Source of the DNA: Prosopocoilus inquinatus
Taxonomy: Eukaryota; Arthropoda; Insecta; Coleoptera; Lucanidae
Assembly: GCA_036172665.1 (NCBI GenBank)
Contig: CM069876.1
Location: 37,541,001-37,605,000, forward strand
Reading direction: 5' to 3'
DNA length: 64,000 bases
How positions within the stretch are numbered: position 1 is the stretch's first letter; the number at the start of each line of letters is the position of its first letter. Positions 55,003 to 64,000 of this stretch are shown here, piece after piece. A program made the position numbers and the translations under genes. The notes beneath the pieces were generated by a model. It saw only the letters and a program-made list of their open reading frames with translations. It was not told the origin of the DNA and ran no database searches.

Positions 55003-55555
55003 ACAATTCGCCATCACCGATTAACCGTCGCCAATTCGTCGTAGATACAATTTCAGCGAATAAATTTTAAACGTGCACATCCAAACAATATACGTAAATA
55101 AAATAAAAGAAAGAACACATTTAACGGGGGAAAAAATTAATTGTTATAATAAAGTAACGGATAAATCCAGGAATATTTTCATAAAGATCAACTTTTTTAA
55201 GAAACTCTTGGATCCATGAATTTTATTTTATTTTTTGCCTCTTCCAGGAAATTTCTTCTTCTCTTCAAATTTCCTGGAAGGGGCAAAAAATAAAATAAAA
55301 TTCATGGATCCAAGAGTTTCTTAAAAAAGTTGATCTTTATGAAAATATTTCTGGATTTATCACAATCCTGTATACATGTATTATTTACATTGTATAATTA
55401 TGTGTTAACAGCAACAAGTTTTTTTTTATTTATCATTTAAAATAATCAAAAATAATTTTTTAATTCATTGAACCAAATAAAATAGTAACAGGCGATGGTA
55501 AATTGCACCGACGGTGAATTAGGTCGACGGCGAATTGGTTATACGGCGAATGGAA
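55003..55555. mobile_element. Foldback with AATTCGCCG-type ends
   Basis: The left end has AATTCGCCATCACCG and CGTCGCCAATTCGTCG; the right end has CGGTGAATT, CGACGGCGAATTGG and CGGCGAATGG, so several short GGCGAATT words are arranged in inverted order. The strong hairpin at 55161-55360 lies off centre inside. Confidence 0.5.
55161..55360. repeat. Hairpin with 94-bp arms and 12-bp loop
   Basis: Arms 55161-55254 and 55267-55360 are reverse complements with about two differences. Both hold AAACTCTTGGATCCATGAAT and TTCATAAAGATCAAC. The near-identity and very short loop imply recent formation. The sequence would form a long snapback RNA or a cruciform. Confidence 0.9.
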
Positions 55556-56372
55556 TATCAGCGGTTAGTCGTATGTTTTGAAGGAAAGAAAGAATAATGT
55601 GGACCATACGTTCACATCGAACTGTAATCTAATGGAACACTATTAAATAAAGCCGTACTTTGATTCGGCGATTTATCCAGAAGAAGAAGAAGAAGAAGAT
55701 AAATCCACAGTGTGCCTTTTGAGGTAATTATCCCTTGAAAGGAGGTTGAAAAACAGTCGATCGCGTCGCTTCACGTCCGCCCTAATGAAATATCTCCGCT
55801 CGCCGTCCGTAATCAATTTCTTGGATTGCACAGCAGGAAACTAGCGTCTTTGTATTCTTAGAAACAATTACTTCTGCTTTGTTGCGGTCGCAAAGGGAGG
55901 TAAAGTGGAAAGTTCCCGCCTTCGGTGGTGCACGCGCGCGTCAGGAAAGCCATTACATTTATTAATCAATGAAACGTGTTTCTCCAAATTGTATACTTAC
56001 TTACAATCAAAGTAAACGTGCAGAAGATCGAAGGCGTCTTTTGAAAAAAGAAAAAAAGTGCCCGAGAAGATCCGAATTTAAATATTTGTTTCATTCCAAT
56101 CAATCCAAGCTTGGTAAAAATTTCACGCTGGGGGTGCGCTCCAAATGTTCACCGAAGTATGGCAATTGAGACAGCCGAGGGCAGAAAAACTCACGATCTA
56201 AGTAAAGAAGGTCACGTGTTTGGTTTGTGGCAAAGCTATCCGCCGCCCCCATCCTCCAATTCCTCAGCGACCTTGACCAAATGAAAGGCTTATGACATTT
56301 GTAGTGTAGGGGTAGATTTGGTCTTGAAGAAATCTTTACATCAGTCCAAAAGCAAAATGGTTGCACCAATCT
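55556..56372. other. Unique sequence, AAG run
   Basis: An AAGAAG run of about 18 bases is at 55680-55699. Opposing open frames at 55969-56169 and 56100-56369 have no known domain. Confidence 0.35.
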
Positions 56373-56841
56373 ATTAGACTTGGCTCAGGCCACAACCAAA
56401 TTGTATCGTTCCCTTTTATCTTGGCAAAAATAATTTGGATCTAATGGTAATCCCCCATTTTTTTCATAATTCCACATCCTCAAAGGATTAGTCCTCGCCA
56501 ATGAATAAATCATTAGACTTGGCTTAGGCCACAATAACTATAAACATTGCAACCAAATTATTGGATTGTTCCCTTTTATCTTGACAAAAATAATGTGGAT
56601 CTAATGATAATCCCCCCTTTTTTTTGTAATTCCACATCCTCAAAGGATTAGGCCTCGCCAATAAATAAATTTATTAGACTTGGGTTAGGCCACAATCAAA
56701 TAACTATAAACATTGCAACCAAATTGCATCGTTCCCTTTTACCTCCATAAAAATAATTTAAAACTAATGTTAATTCCTCCTTTTTTTCGTAATTCTACAT
56801 CCTCGAAGGATTAAGCAGCGCCGATGCATAAATTATTAGCC
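56373..56841 (+). repeat. Satellite-like tandem, three units of about 160 bp
   Basis: Units start ATTAGACTTGGCTCAGGCC (56373), ATTAGACTTGGCTTAGGCC (56512) and ATTAGACTTGGGTTAGGCC (56673). Shared words are GTTCCCTTTTA, AATTCCACATCCTCAAAGGA and CGCCAAT(A/G). Unit 1 lacks the roughly 20-bp AACTATAAACATTGCAACC present in units 2 and 3. Confidence 0.9.
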
Positions 56842-57451
56842 GAACAATCTGTGCAGGAACACGATCGGCTTTGTTTAGGAAGATTGCGAAGCCCGATAGG
56901 AAGAGAGAATCAATGATTAATGTGGATACAGTCGGGAGAGGGCTAATAGACAGGAGCCTCTTTGCGTAGCCAATCGATACGCATTAATTCAGGTGCGAGC
57001 GCTAAACCTGCAGCAGCTCCTCCCCATCGTCATTTCAATTCAGACACAAGAATAAACATTTTTTAATTAATTAAGAAATGAAATTGGATTGGCCTCTATT
57101 TACTTTTGCAACTCACAATAACACGTTGCTCTCATATTTATTTGGAGAAGAAAAGGGTTAATGGTGTTACACGAACAAAGAGGACCTCTTTGTATCAAGT
57201 ACACATAAGCGATGCTGAAGTAAAGTGGATAGGGAAAGTGTTTTGGTCGATGATATCGATAAGATTGATCTACCTGGAAAACAGACAAAGAATGCAACTT
57301 TTCTTGAAGTCGATGCCTTTCGTGATCGTGACTTCAGTACGTTGAAGCGAACGGTCTTTTCCAAAGGCCAGCATTCATCAATTGCCACTTCATCGCCTAC
57401 TCCAACATCCCTGAAATAAGGAGACAGTTGCGTGGATATATTGAAGACTAG
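56842..57451. other. Unique sequence, no gene supported
   Basis: Overlapping frames on both strands (57106-57345 plus, 57167-57607 minus) have no recognised domain and extend into the tandem repeat downstream. Confidence 0.35.
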
Positions 57452-57594
57452 AAGCATTTTGAAAGCGAAAGGAAAGAAAGTGAGGTTAAGTTCAACAAAG
57501 CAAGAACAAGATGAATATATTTCAGCATTCTGAAAGGAAATAGGAAAGAAAATGAGGTTAGGTTCAACGAAGCGACAAAAAGACGAATAAGTTG
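57452..57594 (+). repeat. Tandem duplication, period about 73 bp
   Basis: AGCATT(T/C)TGAAAG, GGAAAGAAA(G/A)TGAGGTTA and GTTCAAC(A/G)AAGC occur in both units. GTGAGGTTAAGTT also features in the duplication near 5.0 kb. Confidence 0.75.
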
Positions 57595-58116
57595 CCATAC
57601 TTACCAAACAGTTTAGTATAGAAAGAAAATGCTTACGTGCACAAAATTACATAAAGTTATGTTTTGTTGGTAAAAAGAGGATATGACTTATGCTTGTTAC
57701 ATAACAAGACTTTATATCAAAGATTTCCAATCCTTTTAAAGCTTCGCCTCTTAGAAAAATTTTTTTGTCAACCTCCTCCTTCCCCCATTTCTAGAGAACA
57801 ATAGTGAAAAAATCAACAATTGCATAATGAAAACAACTGTTTTCAAAACAAGTTGGTTAAAACATTTTCCTCTCCTGTAAATAAACGCTCCATATTGTTA
57901 CGGTAATATTTAGGATTAGCCATAATAAGGGGTGTAGTCAAAATAGGGAATACAATTGTTAAGTAAATACATTAGTACATAGACTTACATTATCTTCTAG
58001 AGACTGACACAACTCACTACGGAATAATTAATAATTAACAATTAATAATAATTAAGTACCAAAGGTAACAGGCCTGTACCCCAACCAACTGTTTGCTTCG
58101 TTCGGTCTCGTTATGC
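57595..58116. other. AT-rich sequence, no feature seen
   Basis: Nothing gene-like; an ATTAATTATTAA-type low-complexity patch lies near 58030. Confidence 0.35.
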
Positions 58117-58650
58117 AGGGTGAGGCAAAAAGATGTTAACATTATATGGATGTTTAATTACTTTAAATTGGTTGAAGGGTTTCAATTTGGCACCTATCCC
58201 TCTCAATGCACGTATGGTATCCAATCATTGTTGTTTGTAAGGGCCTCTGGGCCATTTGGGGGGAATTCCAACGGTGACGTGAGTGATGCGGTTTCAGGTC
58301 GTCCAACTTACGAGATTTGTTGGCGTAAATCCGATCACGTGTTGTTCAGGTAATCCCGAACCATCAGACTCTAATGGGCAGGGACACCGTCTTGCTGAAA
58401 GTATCCTCGCTAGAAAATGACTAGTGATGGATGCGTTTTCCTCAATGAACGTGCCGAGCATGGCAAAGTAATTCTCTCTCCTGATGGTCATGGTCTGTTC
58501 TTCAAAAAAGAAGGATTCAATCACTCCAAATTTGCTCACGGCACACCAAACGTTCACCTTGGGGAATCCCGCAGGTGCCTCGAACTTCCTTTGGATGCTC
58601 GATCGCCCAGATGACACAAAAAAAGGTATTTAGTCGCCCATACAATGTTA
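58117..58650 (-). pseudogene. mariner-family transposase pseudogene
   Basis: The minus frame 58617-58294 contains PKVNVWCAVSKFGVIESFFF then ENYFAMLGTF, the central region of insect mariner-like transposases. A shift to another phase (about 58400-58310) reads YFQQDGVPAH, which carries the catalytic aspartate box, but the line then meets stops (after PAH and after YLNNT). At the far end GCAGGGTGAGGCAAAAAG (58115-58132) may be the element terminus. N-terminal helix-turn-helix sequence is missing. A dead copy. Confidence 0.75.
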
Positions 58651-59084
58651 ACGTACGCAATTTTAATCTCTCCGTTGATATAACAACTTGCAAAAAATAT
58701 GATTCTCATAGATTAGTTATTCTAAAGACCCTCTAGTTAGAGTCTGGCAGAGGTGAGTTCTTGCTTGCCTACTTTCAAAGTCAAATTCAAGTGTTTTCGT
58801 CAAACTGGCCTTCCATTCCTTCTTATGATTGGCTGAAATACATTTTTGCTGAAATATTCTGCTAGAAGATCTTCAGACTAGTCTAGTAAAGAAATGATTA
58901 TGGCTGTCTAACCGCGTGGAATAATAACAATTCCGAATGGTTCTTACGAAAGAGATGAAATGCTCTTGCTTGCTTACAAAAGATGATGCAGTTATATCTA
59001 AAAATGGAAACTCCGAAAGATATTATTATTTAATAAAACCCACAGAATAAAAGTGCCCATGCATCGAGAATTTTACACCATTTC
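58651..59084. other. AT-rich sequence, no feature seen
   Basis: Nothing recognised beyond a short CTTGCTTGC word repeated near 58760 and 58965. Confidence 0.35.
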
Positions 59085-59350
59085 ATGGCCGGTGTATTTT
59101 AAAATGAATGCACAAAATCGTGTGTGAGAAACACAGAGCTTGCAGTTATATGAATTTAAATATTACAGCGACGAAGACGATGGTAAGAAAAACTGTTTCT
59201 AAACGCGATGAACTCCAACGAAATAGGTGCGGCATGAAGCGCCTTGCCACGCACGCAGTTTCCTAAGATTGAGCAATCGAAAATAAGCGCGAGTCAAACT
59301 TAACATACAGGTTGTGTCCTGAGAAGCGGTTTCCAAAACCGTAACACACT
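59085..59350. repeat. Dispersed repeat A, copy 2
   Basis: Colinear with 681-960 in the same orientation. It ends ACATACAGGTTGTGTCC then AAGCGGTTTCCAAAACCGTA. Strongly diverged. Confidence 0.5.
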
Positions 59351-59439
59351 AACGACCTGACCTAACAGGGCCTTCAGCTAAAAAAAAAACACCTTCAGTT
59401 AACCTTGGAAACAAAAGTAGTATCGTAAATTGCTTTAAT

Positions 59440-60180
59440 TATAAATTACAAAATGAATCAAAATGAAAAGACCAATACGTATGTGAATCATCGAAGTTAC
59501 AAACAACAAATACACAAAAAATAAGACGAAGAAAAATAAAAGAGCAACGACGGTTCTCTAGCGAGGCGTTTTACTGTTGTGGTTCCAAATAAATAAATAA
59601 AGGAAAATGAAACAAATAAATAAAACAAAATAGGAAAAATAGCCAAACAAAGGAATAGTTGCTAGTCTTTTGATTTATTCATAATACGAAAAAATATTCC
59701 GAGAAGCAGAAATAAATACCACAAAAATATAAAGAATAGGATGAACAAAAAACAAAAGCAAGATCGATGATTCTGTGGTGGAGAAAGCAAACAAGCAAGA
59801 AAATAAAATAATGAAGTTAAGCGTGGAAAAAACATTTGATTTAAAATGATTATATAAAACGAAATAAAAGAAAACTAAACGAAACGACAGAATAGTCGTT
59901 AGTCTTTTGATTTCTATGACAAGTGTCAAAGAAATATGAAACTATAGTTAAACAAAGATAAACAGTCACATGAAAAGACGAAGAATAGAGTGAATAAAAA
60001 ACTAAAGAAATCGACTATTATCTGGCGAAGCGTTCTATAAAGAGCAAAATAGAATTGAAGGATTGTTGAGAATTGAATAAATAAATTAAATTAAATTAAA
60101 ACTAACGAGAAAACGGAGAAAGTTGGGAGCTATATTGTAAACAGATTAATGGGAAATCCTTGATTTTCTTGTGTTTCTCG
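59440..60180 (+). repeat. A-rich array, period about 240 bp
   Basis: GAATAGTTGCTAGTCTTTTGA (59652) and GAATAGTCGTTAGTCTTTTG (59891) mark two units; AAGAATAG(G/A)(A/G)TGAA(C/T)AAAAAAC marks the same spacing at about 59731 and 59983. TCTCTAGCGAGGCG / TCTGGCGAAGCG words near 59555 and 60020 fit a further unit. Confidence 0.6.
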
Positions 60181-61690
60181 TTCATTTTCTTTATTTATTT
60201 TGTTGCCTAGAATTATTATTTTTTTAAGACCTCTTTTATAAATCCCGCCAAATGAAGGTCATCGATCGTTTTCGGTCGTCTTGTTTCAATATTTCGTCAT
60301 TATTTGTTTGATTTTACCGAAATAGAATTGCCATAAAATTCAGAGAAAAATTGTTTAAGTTTTCCTTTCGATTTTAGATCACATCTTTAAATACTTGTAT
60401 TATATTTAAGTCAGTATTACAAAGTAACAATCAGTAACATTACCACACTGGCGCCATCTATATGAAACTCGAATTATATTTTTTTTTGGCTGCAAAACTT
60501 GAAAAAAATTCTCGTATCCACTTCATTTACATTTCATTCTCCGCCAGAGGTGTGTTGTGAATCGGTTTATTTATTTAATTATTTTTTTCTAAACCTTTCT
60601 GTTATCAGAAAACATGAAGTCTACATTTTCTTTTCTCCAATTATTTTGAACTTTAGTTTGCATTTGTCCCATTTATATTTCAATCATTCTTCACAAGATG
60701 AGAATCGCCGACTTTCTCTTGATTTCGGTTTTAGTTTAAATCTGCATTTCGTTGTTGTATTTTTCAATTTGTTTCTTCATATTTAATTAAAATTTTTATT
60801 ACAGTGTTATTTAGTCCGTTTATTCGCGACTGGAAAAGCGTCGATTTTTTCTTATTTTTCGTATTCCATCAACTTTTTCTTTTTTCCTCCATTCTGTACA
60901 TAAAACCCGGACTCATAAGTGGGGATGTATTTACTTCATAATATTCTGCACTTTCTACCGGCGTTTTGGGGGAGCTTTCAAGACGCCAGGCGTGGTTTTG
61001 CATTCCGGGCATGACATTAGCTGCAATTCTCCGAAAGCTTTCCGAACTGCACTCGATTATATGAATCATCCACTAAACTTGGCGCGGAAAGTGATGAATC
61101 ACATCTGCGAATTTTGCGTACATCACGGACGCTCGTTACAATGAGGCGCCATCTTTTGTTCTGAAAAGGAAATTGTTTTAATCGAAAATCAGCGATTGTG
61201 ATTTCGTCTTCAAATTCTTAATTAAAAAAATGGTTTACAAACGCAAACGGAGCGAATAACAACGTCTTGAAACGCAAGTACGAGAAATGACCTCTTCGAA
61301 AAGCTGCTAGTCACCCTTCTTCTTCTTTCCCTTTAGTACGACCCACGACGGAAGTGAAGACTCCACTCAGTTCTTTCACTTTCTCTTATCTCCTCTCATC
61401 CGTTTTTGTTTATTGATTCTTTTCGCTTAGTTCTTCAATTCTCTCGTTCTTCGTTTTCCTCCTCATCTCTTTCTCATTGCTACTCTCTTGGTTGAAGTAT
61501 CTGAAGTCACTTTCGCAAGGGCCCTTACTATTTAAGTTCCCTTCTCTAGGGAATTGGTTTTTATTTTATGTTTTCTCTTATGTCGTCGTTTCTGCTTTTA
61601 CCTTTTAAACTTTTTCCTGAAATTACATATGCTTTCAGTCTTCGTCAGCCTGTTTTCTTATTGCGGTATTAGTGGCTAAGTCTCACTTCG
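60181..61690. other. Unique sequence, T-rich then GC-moderate
   Basis: 60180-60900 is T-rich and low-complexity. 60900-61140 is more balanced. No gene was recognised. Confidence 0.35.
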
Positions 61691-62200
61691 GTATATCATG
61701 GATGCAGATAAGGTAGGTGAAGTAATTGATAAGTCCGAAGTTTACGTCGCTAGCTGACAGTAGAGCTGCATATTTGTTTCGTTCAGAGTTTATGTATCCA
61801 CTTTTAGATTGTTACTAATTCTTGTTCATAAATAGCGGAACTTGTTCTCACAAGTCTCACTCTCTCTCTCTCTCCTATATCATGGATGAAGATGAGGTGG
61901 GTGAAGTAATTGACAAATACGAAAAAAATGCTCGCCTTGGGTTTACTTCCTTAGCTGATAGTAGAGCTGTACATTTGTTCTGTTCAAGGTTTCTGTATCC
62001 ACTTTTAGATTGTTACCAATTTTTGTTCGTAAATATTCATAAATCGAACTTGTTCCAGTACCTATTCTCAGATAAGGTAGGGGAAGTAATTGACAAGTAC
62101 GAAAAAAATTGTTCGCTTTGGGTTTATTTCCTTCTTGCTCAGTATTGTTTTATTTAACTGGTAGTACTACTGCACACGTTTTCTTGTTCAGTGTAGGGTT
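61690..62200 (+). repeat. Three tandem units of about 185 bp, partly open
   Basis: Units begin near 61698, 61882 and 62068. Units 1 and 2 start ATGGATG(C/A)AGAT, and all read on into a conserved phrase. In the open frame of unit 2 (within 61822-62157) it reads VGEVIDKYEKNARLGF, and in unit 3 VGEVIDKYEKNCSLWV, so the frame is kept through units 2 and 3; unit 1 reads VGEVIDKSE before breaking. Each unit ends with a TATCCACTTTTAGATTGTTAC-like block. A TCTCTC run (61859-61875) precedes unit 2. No family was recognised. Confidence 0.7.
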
Positions 62201-63400
62201 TCTGTATCCATATTTCTATTGTTACTAATTTCTATCCCTAGATAATCAATCGTCGGGATTTCTTTCAGCGCATCTGCTCCATATTTAAATTTAGTTGAAC
62301 TTGTGGTTGTAGGTTATTCCACACGTTGCGTTGTATTAATCTACTCTTTAATAACTTTGGTGTATTTTGAAGACTCCCACTATCAATAAATCATGCTACC
62401 ACCTGTAAGTCGCAAGATTTCGGGAGAGGAAATTAACTTACGGTCCTTTTGCCGGCTATCCAATGGTTTGGATTGGTTCGAATTGAGCGCCAAACAACTA
62501 ATAAATAAAATACAAGTTACTAATAAAAAAAAACATGAGTTATTGTCTCTATTAACATAACCCATAAACATTCAGGAGCATCTTTCAAGGTTACGTAGTA
62601 CTTTAATTACTGAAACGTAAATCAAAATCGAATTCAACAATTTAAATGAAAATGAAAACCGAATAACGGGGCCCATATTTCGTTTAAAAAACGTGACAGT
62701 AAACACCCAACGAATCGTTTAACTTGAATGCAACTTCGCGCCGTCAAAAATAAAAATTAGAGATAATTATTAGTAAACGTGTTAATAATAAATCAGTTTA
62801 GTTACCAAGTTACCCAAGTCACGTCACTTCGATCCGTTTACGTTTATTATATAATAAGGGGGGCTCAGAGTATCTCCTTGTTCAGAATCTTTTTACAACT
62901 CCAATTCTTGGGAGTATTCACCTTTTGGAGGTACTTGCCCTTTGGTGGTGATCCAACGAGCCAAAATAAAACGATCAAAACGTAAAAATAAAAAGTAAAC
63001 GAATCCCTATGTGTACTTCAACGGACACCATCAACTCTGAATGAACGAAAAAAAATAGGAATCGACAAGGCTCAGCACGTGAATAATTTTTGGCGCCCAA
63101 TATGGGGCAACTACGCGATATTATATAGGAGTACATTTTACGGTCATTGAAAAAGCTGTGAAATTCGAAAGGTCTCTACCACTAGGGTATTGAGTTTGAT
63201 CGACAAGAACCGTAAACAGAAAGAGTGGACACAATAGGTTATGAACGAGCGCTCCTCATCACTCTTAATTATATAAAAAAAAATTCTCGTCCATTCCTGT
63301 TAGGGTGACTTAACCTTTAAATGTCAAATATTCGCCCCCTCGGGTCATTGTACGGTGTTATCATAAAGTATCATTGTTTTGGTTTGAGAATAAAGTCAAA
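62201..63400. other. Unique sequence, no gene supported
   Basis: Short frames only, none with a known domain. No repeat partner was seen. Confidence 0.35.
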
Positions 63401-63600
63401 GTACCATCGGGTGCAGAGAAAAGTAAATAAACGACTTTTTTCAATATTGTACGTCTGACTTTGATCTGCCAAGGCTTCGTAACGGACTAAAGTTACTAGA
63501 TTGTTGTCAAAAAAAAAAATATAGCGAAGCTTATTTATAAAACTAAAATAACGCAAAATTCCCTTAGGAGTCGTCTACTTTTATTTGCACCCGATGGTAC
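63401..63600. mobile_element. 200-bp MITE with about 30-bp TIRs
   Basis: The left end GTACCATCGGGTGCAGAGAA and the right end (complement) GTACCATCGGGTGCAAATAA continue to AAAGTAAATAAACGACT / AAGTAGACGACT. The centre is not palindromic. No coding capacity. Confidence 0.85.
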
Positions 63601-64000
63601 ATACCTAAGGGGTGTTCCGTTGTTATTTTTTTGATGCTGACGAAATTAAACCTGAAATGCATTTACGTTGTAGCCACCCACACACGTCTAGAATCTAGCA
63701 GGTTAATATCGATTCCACCCCAGCAAAAGAGAAAAAAAAAACACGCGCGCACATAAGAAAACGGGGGAAATACAGTGGCGTGCATCGATACACTTTACAT
63801 ATTTAAATTGCCTATATTTTATACGAATTTCCTGCGTGGATCGTCGGCTGTTTACACTAGGGCCGCGCTCTCTGTAAATACGCGCCTCCTCATATGTATG
63901 CATAGCCCTCGCACAGGCAATTTTTCTCAAGCGAGGGAAAAATCAGGGCAAATGGCCCATAAACAGAGGCGGCGCTCCAAAGACGACTCATTCAAACAAG
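63601..64000. other. Unique sequence to the window edge
   Basis: GC-richer from about 63830, with no recognised gene. Confidence 0.35.

Overview
This window looks like AT-rich, gene-poor nuclear DNA of an arthropod, most likely an insect. That rests on the mixture of elements: non-LTR retrotransposons (LINEs) with insect-type endonuclease and reverse transcriptase domains, hAT, MULE and mariner-family remnants, many palindromic MITEs and TA-flanked elements ending in ACAGGGTG, and a Penelope-like hammerhead motif. The order of insect cannot be fixed by reading alone. No complete host protein-coding gene could be supported. The only host-gene candidate is a 45-nt microexon at 30896-30940, so the window may be intronic or intergenic. 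Most long open frames lie in simple-sequence arrays or GC-richer islands and look fortuitous.

Layout. 1-10 kb: a foldback MITE at the left edge, an 89-bp-armed inverted repeat, an A-rich array (2.0-2.9 kb), a very young foldback (5.99-6.39 kb), a hAT remnant with an 8-bp target duplication (7.74-8.68 kb) and a MULE remnant (8.69-9.95 kb). 10-20 kb: several palindromic MITEs, two copies of one hAT MITE, one of them sitting inside a Penelope-like foldback, a nested MITE (14.29-14.80 kb), a decayed LINE piece (14.96-16.41 kb), and two inverted copies of a 'family B' repeat, one split by a 1.19-kb foldback. 20.45-24.4 kb: the best element here, a nearly complete minus-strand LINE with a reverse transcriptase carrying both catalytic aspartate motifs, an APE-type endonuclease and an ORF1 tail, broken by two frameshifts. 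25-41 kb: more MITEs, a diverged repeat present three times (26.3, 36.7 and 40.1 kb) whose copies act as empty and filled sites for later insertions, the microexon, and an A-rich array of about 350-bp units (32.05-33.93 kb). 42-47 kb: a 970-bp foldback, a T-rich array, a hammerhead-ribozyme candidate (45.2 kb, minus strand) and a 1,000-bp triple-nested foldback. 48-64 kb: GC islands, a strand-asymmetric T/G-rich tract (50.3-54.5 kb), a strong 94-bp-arm hairpin (55.2 kb), a three-copy satellite (56.4 kb), a mariner pseudogene (58.1-58.6 kb), an A-rich array and a threefold tandem repeat with partly open frames (61.7-62.15 kb).

The sequence records layers of insertion rather than a working gene set. 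Paralogous repeats give dated before-and-after views of several insertions, and a hammerhead-like core (CTGATGA, stem, GAAA) recurs at three loci.
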